IMG/VR virus record: IMGVR_UViG_3300032304_000539
Location: 1 to 22,252 of that record
Origin: a virus
Direction: 5' to 3' (one strand)
DNA length: 22,252 nt
How positions within the stretch are numbered: the stretch's first letter is position 1; every line of letters starts with the position of its first letter. Below, one piece after another: positions 14,702 through 20,806 of this stretch. The notes below the pieces were generated by a model. It did no database searches and was not told the origin of the DNA. It was given only the letters and a program-made list of their open reading frames with translations. Position numbers and translations under genes: made by a program.

Positions 14702-15180
14702 AATTTTATATTTGGTGAAAGATATTTTGCAGGTACACCGGCGTATTTACTATATTCTTTTGATTGACCTTTAAAAAAAGCACTTGCGCCAATCATACAA
14801 CCCTGTTCAATTATACTAAACTGATGAAGAACTGCATTCAATCCAATGTTTGAATTAGTTTTAATAATAGAATGTCCGCCAATCTTTGCGCCGCAACTTA
14901 TTGTTACATTATCCTGAATCATACAATCGTGTCCGATATGCGCGTGTTTCATAATAAAACAATTGTTTCTAATAAATGTGTCGTATTCTGTACCTGCGTC
15001 AATTGTAACCAATCCCGTAATTATATTATTGTCGCCAATAATAACCTTCCCTTTTTCCTGACCCCAAAACTTTTTGTGTTCAGCCGGGTCGCCAATAATG
15101 CAATAAGCGCCAATGTAATTGTTGTCGCCTAAAATAACGTTTTTGCCAATTATGGCGGTTGGGTGTATAAAATTAGCCAT
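14698..15180 (-). CDS. LpxA-like acyltransferase, left-handed beta-helix
   Basis: The protein has 160 residues made of hexapeptide repeats (IHPTAIIGKNVILGDNNYIG near the start, KVIIGDNNII, VTIDAGT). LpxA-like marks: GDPAEHKKF (30-38), HAHIGHDC with a candidate catalytic His (H84), GGHSII, LNAVLHQF (114-121) and the ending AGVPAKYL (147-154). It is shorter than LpxA, lacking the full C-terminal helical domain, so it resembles the sugar O- or N-acyltransferases of surface-glycan loci. The substrate is unknown. It probably acts with the adjacent transferases on a surface glycan. Confidence 0.85.
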   Translation of the reverse strand: MANFIHPTAIIGKNVILGDNNYIGAYCIIGDPAEHKKFWGQEKGKVIIGDNNIITGLVTIDAGTEYDTFIRNNCFIMKHAHIGHDCMIQDNVTISCGAKIGGHSIIKTNSNIGLNAVLHQFSIIEQGCMIGASAFFKGQSKEYSKYAGVPAKYLSPNIKL

Positions 15181-15529
15181 TTGCTTTTGGTTTACGTCCG
15201 CGTTTCTTCGGTTCAGGTTTATTTAATTCAATTCCTAATCTTTGGTCATTTTCAGAAGGTTTATTTTCAAATATAATGTTTTCTATTGGTAAACTTTTGG
15301 GTTGTTGCTCGTACCATTTATACAAACGCATAATCATTTCGTACTTACACGAACCGCACCAAACAGAAAATAAAAAATTAGGGTCTAAATATAACCTGTA
15401 AATATGTTCGTACATTTGAAGTTCAGCAAATTCAAGGTTGCGAATATAACCGTTCTTTGCGCTTTCATAATTTCCAATATTGGCTTCCAACCAATCGCGG
15501 TGTTCTTCTTTTATTTCCATAATTTCCAT
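15173..15529 (-). CDS. Unknown protein with basic AT-hook-like tail, 118 aa
   Basis: The protein begins MEIMEIKEEHRDWLEANIGN. It is helical with a central LFSVWCGSCKYEMIMRLYKW segment and ends PEPKKRGRKPKANG. The RGRKPK end is like an AT-hook and may bind DNA. The second Met (codon 4) is an equally good start. The pattern VWCGSCxxEMxxRLYxWYE seems familiar from other Bacteroidetes phages as an unassigned protein. It overlaps the acyltransferase by eight bases and the membrane-protein gene by 19. Confidence 0.7.
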   Translation of the reverse strand: MEIMEIKEEHRDWLEANIGNYESAKNGYIRNLEFAELQMYEHIYRLYLDPNFLFSVWCGSCKYEMIMRLYKWYEQQPKSLPIENIIFENKPSENDQRLGIELNKPEPKKRGRKPKANG

Positions 15530-15750
15530 ATTAATTTTGAAACAATCGGTGCTAAAAATCCTGCAATAAAAATTGTTGACGTAATATTTTGGATTAATTC
15601 AGGTGCGAAATAGTGTATTGGTGCAATCCACGCAGCCAAGCAACTTCCGCAATTGAAAGGCTTGAAATTGATTCGCCATTTAATTGGTAATTGGTGAATA
15701 TCGTTAAAAAATAGTGATGCACAGACGGCGGTTAAAATTGATAAAATCAT
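15511..15750 (-). CDS. Small membrane protein, 79 aa
   Basis: The protein begins MILSILTAVCASLFFNDIHQ and contains two or three hydrophobic stretches: the N-terminal segment, CGSCLAAWIAPIHYF (about 34-48), and TIFIAGFLAPIVSKLIWKLW at the end. FNCGSCLAAW places two Cys in the first membrane-proximal loop. It resembles small inner-membrane proteins that phages encode near regulators. The function is unknown; holin is one option but it is not near any lysin seen here. Confidence 0.65.
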   Translation of the reverse strand: MILSILTAVCASLFFNDIHQLPIKWRINFKPFNCGSCLAAWIAPIHYFAPELIQNITSTIFIAGFLAPIVSKLIWKLWK

Positions 15751-16247
15751 TTTCTAATATTTGTTTTCATTAATTTTTTGGTTTTGTTTATAGTTCTGAC
15801 AATGGACATATAAGGAATTCCTGTTTTTCTGCTTAATTCTTTTGCGTTCTTCTTAAAGTCAATCGCATACAGTTTCAAAATTTCCTTATTGTACCAATGT
15901 AAATCTTCTAAATTCCTTTCAAGTTTTTCAAACAATTCTGTCGGTTCTTCGTTTAGTCGCGTCAATTCCTTGTTTACTTCATTGCCAACAAATTCCGTGT
16001 AATTCCTGTAATTCTTATAAAATGTACTTCTGTCGCTTTTAATCATATTTAACATTATTCGCACAATGTAAAATTTTAATTCGCTTCTTTGATACATTCC
16101 AACCAACTTTGATTCGTCCATTTCGCAAAGAACTAAAAAAACTTCAGCTTTTAAATCATACTGCAATTCTTCAGGTTGCATTTTCCCAAAGGCGTCGTTG
16201 ACTTCCTTTGAATCCCAATATTCCGCTAAAATTTCATTTTTGACCAT
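15747..16247 (-). CDS. Sigma-70-like transcription regulator
   Basis: The protein has 166 residues. The N-terminal half has a region-2-like helical pattern (DLKAEVFLVLCEMDESKL, FYIVRIMLNMIKSDRSTFYK, about 31-79), and the C-terminal half a region-4-like helix-turn-helix (NAKELSRKTGIPYMSIVRTI, about 134-153) preceded by NKEILKLYAI. This is the layout of small phage sigma factors or late regulators of the RinA/ArpU type. It could recognise the two matching promoter modules in this window, though that is not shown. It overlaps the VRR-NUC gene by 22 bases and the membrane-protein gene by four. Confidence 0.7.
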   Translation of the reverse strand: MVKNEILAEYWDSKEVNDAFGKMQPEELQYDLKAEVFLVLCEMDESKLVGMYQRSELKFYIVRIMLNMIKSDRSTFYKNYRNYTEFVGNEVNKELTRLNEEPTELFEKLERNLEDLHWYNKEILKLYAIDFKKNAKELSRKTGIPYMSIVRTINKTKKLMKTNIRK

Positions 16248-16540
16248 TCAATTAAAGTTGGTTTATTGTCCACTTCAGTACAAATATACACAATTCCACC
16301 ACATTCGTAAATATCTTTTAACCTTTCTTTTTGTTCCACGCTTAATCGGTCACCAATCTTTTTGACTTCAACCGCAACATAAACGCCGTTTTCTGTGTAC
16401 CCTTGTAAGTCCGCCCAACCTTTTTGAATAGTCCCTTTACGCTGCCCAAATGGAATATTGTTTACCCTGTTTAATCTGTAACCAATGTTTTCAAGGTTTG
16501 ATTTTGCCCACTTTGTAAGTTCGTTTGCTGATATATCCAT
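16226..16540 (-). CDS. VRR-NUC nuclease
   Basis: The protein has 104 residues of the PD-(D/E)XK superfamily. It has GWADLQGY (41-48, D44), VAVEVKK with the E-x-K pair E58/K60, and SVEQKERL with Q70, then GGIVYICTE. Stand-alone phage VRR-NUC proteins are believed to act as structure-specific nucleases such as Holliday-junction resolvases. It belongs with the recombination and replication genes upstream. Its 5' end overlaps the 71-aa gene by 70 bases. Confidence 0.88.
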   Translation of the reverse strand: MDISANELTKWAKSNLENIGYRLNRVNNIPFGQRKGTIQKGWADLQGYTENGVYVAVEVKKIGDRLSVEQKERLKDIYECGGIVYICTEVDNKPTLIEWSKMKF

Positions 16541-16686
16541 ATTTTTTCGTAAAATTCTTTTTTAAATTTCAGCCTATTTGTTTTTGGTTCTACTTCAGTA
16601 TAACAACCATAAAAGTCGGTAAAATTATCGGTATAACAATATTTAATTGTTCCGTAATGCGTATATTTAATTTGATAAATTTTCAA
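16471..16686 (-). CDS. Unknown small protein, 71 aa
   Basis: The protein begins MKIYQIKYTHYGTIKYCYTD with a beta-rich, tyrosine-rich first half, then KFKKEFYEKIWIYQQTNLQS. The last third lies in the 70-base overlap with the VRR-NUC gene and is probably unconstrained by its own function. The start overlaps the preceding gene's stop region by 20 bases, as expected for a coupled gene. No family is recognised. Confidence 0.55.
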   Translation of the reverse strand: MKIYQIKYTHYGTIKYCYTDNFTDFYGCYTEVEPKTNRLKFKKEFYEKIWIYQQTNLQSGQNQTLKTLVTD

Positions 16687-17410
16687 AATATTTAACTAAA
16701 GCTAATTTTTTACATTGTGTTTCAATAAATTCTTCGTTTTTTATATCTTTGCTGAATTTTTTTGCGTCCATAGGGTGCATTTTATTCATTCTTTGTAAAT
16801 TGTCTTCACGAACAACTTTAATTGTATATAAAATTTCTTCAGGTGTAAACTGTAATTTGCCCTGTTTTAATAAAATTAAAAATACTTTGTCCGCATTGAA
16901 TACCTTGTTAAAGTCCTGACGTTTACCATTTAGCCATTCGTTTTTTGTAAATTCAACAATTTCGTCGTCTGTCAATTGTGGAACAGGCGGTTCAGGTGGC
17001 GGCGGAATGTTTTTACGAACTTCGTTTGCTTTGGCTTTATAGGCATTCATTATTTGGGATATGTATTTGGGTGAAAACTTTTCAAAATGGTCTGTATTAC
17101 ATTCAAAACGACCTTGTACTGCCATTTTAAACGCAATCCTGAATTCATTTATTGTAAAATGCGGGTATGTTGTACGAATATAGTCTTCAATAATATCCAA
17201 TTCCATTTTATCCGGTAACCTTGTTAAACCAATCAAAGTGAAAATATATGCCAATGTGCTTTTCAAATTATGCACGTCAACAACTGCTAATTTTTCGCCT
17301 TTAAAAGCTTCAACAATTGGTAAATCTTCTTTAGCTATTAACCCAATCGGATAGTCCTTCCATTCTTTTGCGACTTGCGGCGGTTGGGTCAGTATTTTTT
17401 GTATTTCCAT
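16667..17410 (-). CDS. Probable replication accessory protein (helicase-loader-like place), 247 aa
   Basis: The protein begins MEIQKILTQPPQVAKEWKDY. It is helical with a middle TTYPHFTINEFRIAFKMAVQ segment, a proline-rich linker (NIPPPPEPPVPQLTDDEI) near 130-150 and a basic C-terminus. No Walker motif is present. The first 80 bases overlap the DUF4373 gene in another frame. A gene in this place after a DUF4373 protein is often a replisome organiser or helicase loader in Bacteroidetes phages; that is an inference from context. Confidence 0.6.
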   Translation of the reverse strand: MEIQKILTQPPQVAKEWKDYPIGLIAKEDLPIVEAFKGEKLAVVDVHNLKSTLAYIFTLIGLTRLPDKMELDIIEDYIRTTYPHFTINEFRIAFKMAVQGRFECNTDHFEKFSPKYISQIMNAYKAKANEVRKNIPPPPEPPVPQLTDDEIVEFTKNEWLNGKRQDFNKVFNADKVFLILLKQGKLQFTPEEILYTIKVVREDNLQRMNKMHPMDAKKFSKDIKNEEFIETQCKKLALVKYFENLSN

Positions 17411-18035
17411 ATTTTATTCTGTTTTGTAACCACGTATTCACGCGGCGTTTAACATCAAAAAACTTTTCTGATTCATAACGCAATTTACCACTTTTTGATT
17501 GTTCACACCAATAAGCAATAAATTCTTCGTAAGATTCCGACAAAGTATTTTTGTAAGGTTCAATTAAAATTATAAAATTTGTTTGTGGGTCAACCGTAGG
17601 TTGAACAGTAATAATATTATTTACTTTACTTTCATTTACTTTTCTTTTCTTTTCTTTATGGTCGTTACGAACACTTTTGTAATGCGTTACATTTTCCGCA
17701 ATGTCCTGATTTTCACGCCATTGTGAAATTCTTTTAAGGTTTTTTTCTTTTTTTATCTTATACTTTTCACTAAAGTTTAGTAATTGTTTGTTGAAAGTTT
17801 CACCATTGTTTGACGATATTATGTCAATACTTTCCATAAAGTTCCAACATTTTTCAAGCTTTTTGCCAACCTTTAATTGCATTTTTAGCACTTCAGTATT
17901 AACAGGTTTTTCCTGTTTGGCTAATTTTTCAAGTATTGTATAAAACAACCCCAAACCTTCATATCCGTATTTCATAAAAAGCAAAGCAACCTTTTCATCT
18001 TCAAACGCATTGCTATCGTGTAAAAAATATTTCAT
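17331..18035 (-). CDS. DUF4373 (Lin1244/Lin1753-like) replication protein
   Basis: The protein has 234 residues if it starts at ATG 18035-18033 (MKYFLHDSNAFEDEKVALLF). This is the usual DUF4373 start. The frame can be extended to an ATG at 18119, but the extra 28 codons contain a strong hairpin and U-run. The domain continues KYGYEGLGLFYTILEKLAKQ and resembles replication-initiation proteins (winged helix). A Lys-rich linker follows, then a C-terminal part ending RKRMEGLSDWVNS. The last 80 bases overlap the next gene. It likely works with the DnaA-like protein in starting phage replication. Confidence 0.8.
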   Translation of the reverse strand: MKYFLHDSNAFEDEKVALLFMKYGYEGLGLFYTILEKLAKQEKPVNTEVLKMQLKVGKKLEKCWNFMESIDIISSNNGETFNKQLLNFSEKYKIKKEKNLKRISQWRENQDIAENVTHYKSVRNDHKEKKRKVNESKVNNIITVQPTVDPQTNFIILIEPYKNTLSESYEEFIAYWCEQSKSGKLRYESEKFFDVKRRVNTWLQNRIKYGNTKNTDPTAASRKRMEGLSDWVNS

Positions 18036-18037
18036 AT

Positions 18038-18092
18038 AAAAAAAGGGTCGCGGGACGCCGGGAAATGGTACTTCCCGAAAATCCTTTGACCC
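18038..18092 (-). terminator. Attenuator-like hairpin before the DUF4373 gene
   Basis: On the minus strand GGGTC (18092-18088) pairs with GACCC (18049-18045); inside, CGGGAA (18077-18072) and TTCCCG (18064-18059) form a perfect 6-bp stem with a 7-base loop. Seven T follow at once (18044-18038), two bases before the preferred start ATG. The layout is that of an intrinsic terminator or attenuator. The internal loops on both sides weaken it somewhat. Confidence 0.6.
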
Positions 18093-18130
18093 AATATATT
18101 CGTAATTGCGTTGTACCATAACGCGTTTAT

Positions 18131-18562
18131 TTAATTCCTGTCTGCAAATATAATGCTTTTTTCAATTCTTTTTTCAAGGAATGCAATTTTATTTCTGAAC
18201 CAATCCGCCGTGTCAATTAAATCCTTTGCTGAATTTATATTATACATAACCGTCGTATGGTCGCCAACCCCAATAAACTGTCGTATTTCGCTTAATGAAA
18301 GTTTAGTATGCTTACGTATTAAATACGCAGCCGCCTTCCTTGCGTCAACAATGTTTTTTGTTCGGCTTTTTACAGACATTTTAGTATCAAATATTTCTTC
18401 AACCAACAAAGATATTTTCTTTGCTTCACTTGAAACGTCAGGGTCAATAATAACTTCGTCCTGTTTAATTAAATTGTTTTCCTTCATTATATTATGCAGC
18501 AATCGTAAATTTTGTCTTTGTGACTTGTAAAATTCTAAAATATCGCTTTTTAGTGTTTGCAT
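18131..18562 (-). CDS. DnaA domain IV-like DNA-binding protein
   Basis: The protein has 143 residues. Residues about 72-109 read VDARKAAAYLIRKHTKLSLS, then EIRQFIGVGDHTTVMYNI, which matches the DnaA C-terminal domain with its GDHTTV signature (100-105). There is no ATPase domain, so it can bind DNA but not act as a full initiator. The residue before D of DHTTV is Gly, where bacterial DnaA has Arg (the minor-groove contact in E. coli), so binding specificity may differ. It probably marks the phage origin and works with the DUF4373 protein next to it. Confidence 0.85.
   Translation of the reverse strand: MQTLKSDILEFYKSQRQNLRLLHNIMKENNLIKQDEVIIDPDVSSEAKKISLLVEEIFDTKMSVKSRTKNIVDARKAAAYLIRKHTKLSLSEIRQFIGVGDHTTVMYNINSAKDLIDTADWFRNKIAFLEKRIEKSIIFADRN
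18145..18177 (-). promoter_or_regulatory. Possible internal promoter before the DUF4373 gene
   Basis: On the minus strand TTG (18177-18175), 22 bases, TATATTTG (18152-18145) fits the looser Flavobacterium consensus. It lies inside the last codons of the DnaA-like gene, and any transcript would run through the hairpin at 18038-18092. The match is minimal (TTG only, long spacer), so it may be chance in AT-rich DNA. Confidence 0.3.
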
Positions 18563-18564
18563 AA

Positions 18565-18807
18565 TTAAAAGGGTAAATCGTTGTTATCTTCTAAAGATTG
18601 AATTGGCGCATTTACAGGCGCATTATTGGCATTTGTTGGCGCAACGTAAGTATCTTCATAAATTTTGTAATCCGGGTGTTTTGGGTCTGTTTTGTAAGAA
18701 TTAACCCACATTGAATACTTTTTACCATTGATTGCAAAATTAATTACTTCACCTTTAGGCGTTTGGCGCTTCCAAGCACCCCAATTTTCTTTTTTTACTT
18801 CTGACAT
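18565..18807 (-). CDS. Small protein with SSB-like acidic C-terminal tip, 80 aa
   Basis: The protein has 80 residues from ATG 18807-18805 (MSEVKKENWGAWKRQTPKGE), chosen because this ATG is one base past the upstream stop (TAA-A-ATG). The frame's longer version from 18888 would overlap the upstream gene by 80 bases. A small beta-rich part (INFAINGKKYSMWVNSYKTD) is followed by an Asn/Ala/Pro-rich linker and the ending LEDNNDLPF. The acidic tip closing with a hydrophobic residue and PF is the hallmark of SSB tails that recruit partner enzymes. It may be a minimal ssDNA-binding protein. Confidence 0.7.
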   Translation of the reverse strand: MSEVKKENWGAWKRQTPKGEVINFAINGKKYSMWVNSYKTDPKHPDYKIYEDTYVAPTNANNAPVNAPIQSLEDNNDLPF

Positions 18808-18808
18808 T

Positions 18809-19024
18809 TTATATTTGGTTTGTGGATTCTTCTGAATCCTGATTAAAAAATACTGCTTTAAATTCACATTCATTTTCCCACTTTGCAAGGAATGCGCTTA
18901 ATTCCTGATAGGCTTCCGGTGAATACCAACAATAATGGTAAACTTTAGCTAATAACATTTGACGTTCCATTGGTAGCAAATTTTGCATTCCATTTTCGTA
19001 ATCCTGATATACTTCCTGATTCAT
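18809..19024 (-). CDS. Unknown small protein, 71 aa
   Basis: The protein begins MNQEVYQDYENGMQNLLPME and continues with a helical, Trp/Tyr-rich part (YHYCWYSPEAYQELSAFLAK) and an acidic end. It is flanked by short gaps (1 and 3 bases) to its neighbours, consistent with an operon gene. The leader (AAACTTATAAAAAATG) resembles the CTTATA-type leaders seen near 8.2-8.9 kb. No family is recognised. Confidence 0.6.
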   Translation of the reverse strand: MNQEVYQDYENGMQNLLPMERQMLLAKVYHYCWYSPEAYQELSAFLAKWENECEFKAVFFNQDSEESTNQI

Positions 19025-19027
19025 TTT

Positions 19028-19423
19028 TTATAAGTTTATTTTGGCTTTTTCCCAACTTAAAATTGAACGAATGGCGTCTAATTGGTGAACAGAAGAAGCG
19101 TTAATTCTGTCAAATGCGTTTTTTAAACGTGACCATTCACGCGCCTTGCTTTTAACCCACATATTTACAGTTGAAGTTGCCAATTTACCTTCCATTATTT
19201 CGTGGATTTTGTCGCCAATTTCCATATCAATAACGCATTCAATCTTATATTCTGCGGCGGTTCTGTATTCGCCTGATTGTGTCATTGCAACGTTTAGTGT
19301 GTCCAATCGTTTAATCAAAGCGTCGTGATAATCCGCCGAATCATTTTTAGGCAATGGCATCTGTAAATAATCCAACATTTTTTCCGCCTTAATCGTTAAT
19401 TCTTCAATGGTATATTCGCGCAT
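19028..19423 (-). CDS. Unknown helical protein next to ERF, 131 aa
   Basis: The protein begins MREYTIEELTIKAEKMLDYL and is helical throughout. It has a central GEYRTAAEYKIECVIDMEIG, then TSTVNMWVKSKAREWSRLKN. Its start overlaps the ERF stop by one base (TAATG), suggesting a joint role in recombination. The WVKSKAREWSRLKNAFDRI segment recalls small helpers found beside phage annealing proteins, but I cannot name a family. Confidence 0.65.
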   Translation of the reverse strand: MREYTIEELTIKAEKMLDYLQMPLPKNDSADYHDALIKRLDTLNVAMTQSGEYRTAAEYKIECVIDMEIGDKIHEIMEGKLATSTVNMWVKSKAREWSRLKNAFDRINASSVHQLDAIRSILSWEKAKINL

Positions 19424-19971
19424 TATTTATTAATTTGGTTTGCTTGTAATACTTTAAATGCTTTGTTATAATCGTCTTCTTTTGTAAACGATTCAATTTT
19501 AATTGCCATTTTATTCTTTTTGTCTTCTGTAAACGGCGTGTTTTCTAATAAAGTCTGTAAATATAAACGTTTATCGTCACCAACTTCGTCTTTATGTTCG
19601 TTGGTTGCGTCTGCGTCTTTTGTATCATCAATCGCAAACAGTCCGTTTAATGCGTATTTACGCGCATACGAAGAAGCTGACCCGGTTATTTGTGCAGCGT
19701 CCATTCCTTTCTTAACTTCTTCTTCACGCGCCCAACCGTGTGCGCTAATTGAATTTTCTTCGTCTGTTAATAATGTCGCAGTTGCTTTGACATAAATTCT
19801 GTCACCAACTTGCACAATTTCGTCACTAATTATTAAACAGGTTTTTTCTTTTGCCAATATTGGCTTAACCACTTCAATAATGTCTTCGGCGCTTCTGTAC
19901 CTGTAATTGCCGAACTTGTTTAATTGACCCTTTGGCGCTTTTAATTCTGCCTGAATTTTGTAAATGTTCAT
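19423..19971 (-). CDS. ERF-family single-strand annealing protein
   Basis: The protein has 182 residues. ERF marks: YRSAEDIIEVVKPIL (25-39), a beta segment VKATATLLTD (61-70), and AQITGSASSYARKYALNGLF (93-112) followed by AIDDTKDADA. ERF proteins anneal complementary single strands and help circularise or recombine phage DNA. It sits in a recombination group with the exonuclease (upstream), the SSB-tail protein and the VRR-NUC nuclease. The start is in the AACCTATG context. Confidence 0.92.
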   Translation of the reverse strand: MNIYKIQAELKAPKGQLNKFGNYRYRSAEDIIEVVKPILAKEKTCLIISDEIVQVGDRIYVKATATLLTDEENSISAHGWAREEEVKKGMDAAQITGSASSYARKYALNGLFAIDDTKDADATNEHKDEVGDDKRLYLQTLLENTPFTEDKKNKMAIKIESFTKEDDYNKAFKVLQANQINK

Positions 19972-19988
19972 AGGTTTTATTTTTGGTT

Positions 19989-20237
19989 TTAAAATTCGTA
20001 TTCTTCAAATTTTTCTGTCCAATCCGACATTGGTGTAAATGGTATCGGCGGGAACGGGTTTTTTGGTTGAACTAACATTTCAGGATAATGCTTCTTTTTG
20101 AAGTTCTTTAAATTTTCTTTTGCCGAACTTAACATTTCCATTTTTTTACGTGCATCTGTTCCGTTGCTTCTGTCAAACAACCATTGGAAATATCGCACGT
20201 TTTCCTGAAGTTTAAAAAGTTTCAATTCTAAATTCAT
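19989..20237 (-). CDS. Unknown small basic protein, 82 aa
   Basis: The protein begins MNLELKLFKLQENVRYFQWL, a long charged helix through KEN LKNFKKKHYPE, and ends with a Pro/Phe-rich tail (NPFPPIPFTPMSDWTEKFEE). The start overlaps the preceding gene's stop by four bases (ATGA). It lies in the early operon before ERF. No family is recognised. Confidence 0.6.
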   Translation of the reverse strand: MNLELKLFKLQENVRYFQWLFDRSNGTDARKKMEMLSSAKENLKNFKKKHYPEMLVQPKNPFPPIPFTPMSDWTEKFEEYEF

Positions 20238-20443
20238 AATTGGTGTTTAATAAATACGTTTTCAATTTCTTCTAAAGCTGAATGCGCAAGTTCTTCAATG
20301 CGTTCAATGTTGTTTTCTTTTACGTAGTGCAAAATAAGATTCAAAGAACCGCGACTGAATCCCAACGCACCGGCATAGTCTGCGGCGCGACTTAATGGTT
20401 GGTGCATTATTTCCCCTATTGTTGTTTGTGTTTCTGTATTCAT
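20234..20443 (-). CDS. Unknown small helical protein, 69 aa
   Basis: The protein begins MNTETQTTIGEIMHQPLSRA, with a helix-turn-helix-like stretch (AADYAGALGFSRGSLNLILH) and an acidic helical end. It could be a small DNA-binding protein, but the pattern is weak. Its start lies 7 bases after the GGGGTGCG hairpin (20451-20472), the same relative position as the 50-aa membrane-protein gene in the left cassette. Confidence 0.6.
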   Translation of the reverse strand: MNTETQTTIGEIMHQPLSRAADYAGALGFSRGSLNLILHYVKENNIERIEELAHSALEEIENVFIKHQL

Positions 20444-20450
20444 AAAAATT

Positions 20451-20472
20451 GTGCGTTGGTCAGACGCACCCC
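20451..20472 (-). promoter_or_regulatory. GGGGTGCG hairpin, copy 2
   Basis: On the minus strand GTGCG (20469-20465), loop TCTGACCAA and CGCAC (20455-20451) form a 5-bp hairpin preceded by GGG. Compared with copy 1 (8955-8984), the loop bases flanking CTG change together from A/T to T/A, so the inner pair is kept. AATTTTT follows, so it could also act as a weak terminator or attenuator. The second C/G hairpin seen in copy 1 is absent here. Confidence 0.6.
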
Positions 20473-20481
20473 TGATTTTTT

Positions 20482-20727
20482 TTATTTTATTAATAATTCA
20501 AACCTGTATTTTTTATCTTCATCTTCATTGATAAAGTTAAAAAATAATTTTTCAGCTTCTTTTAATTTTAAAAGTTTAGCTGAATTTTCATCAACCCAAT
20601 TTTCAGCAAATCCAAATCTACCCAATTGTATAAAACCCCCAAAATATTGGTTATGATTTACCAATTTTTTGTCTTTTGATTTTACAATTGTTTTTTTAAT
20701 AACAAGATTCCCTGTTGCATTTTCCAT
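20482..20727 (-). CDS. Unknown small protein, first gene of the right cassette
   Basis: The protein has 81 residues: MENATGNLVIKKTIVKSKDK at the start, then NHNQYFGGFIQLGRFGFAEN and a charged, Lys/Glu-rich end (DEDKKYRFELLIK). It is the first gene after the right promoter. Its first codons match those of the first left-cassette gene (8990-9286), after which the proteins differ. No family is recognised. Confidence 0.7.
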   Translation of the reverse strand: MENATGNLVIKKTIVKSKDKKLVNHNQYFGGFIQLGRFGFAENWVDENSAKLLKLKEAEKLFFNFINEDEDKKYRFELLIK

Positions 20728-20768
20728 TTGTGTTGTTTTTAATGAATAAATAAAGAACTATTATACAA

Positions 20769-20800
20769 CAAATATACAGGTTTTGCACATAGCAACCAAA
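20769..20800 (-). promoter_or_regulatory. Bacteroidetes-type promoter P-right
   Basis: On the minus strand TTTG (20800-20797), 20 bases, then TATATTTG (20776-20769) is a full match to the Bacteroidetes promoter consensus. AAAACCTG directly precedes the -7 box, as in P-left. It lies in the 115-base gap between the GNAT and 81-aa genes and should drive the early operon containing ERF and the DnaA-like gene. Confidence 0.82.
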
Positions 20801-20806
20801 TAAAAA

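Noticed and set aside
13426-15180. DNA-base hypermodification by the glycosyltransferase/methyltransferase cassette
   Set aside because: The methyltransferase lacks DNA-methylase catalytic motifs and no thymidylate-synthase-like or hydroxylase gene is nearby; a surface-glycan role fits better with the LpxA-like gene.
16281-16288. TATATTTG box on the minus strand
   Set aside because: It lies inside VRR-NUC coding sequence (VYICT) and has no TTTG at the right distance. The same applies to a box at 15268-15275.
566-20443. Identical first 11 bases (ATGAATACAGA) of the protease gene and the 69-aa gene at 20234-20443
   Set aside because: The flanks and proteins differ and no promoter or hairpin is shared at both places, so chance or a favoured start context is enough.
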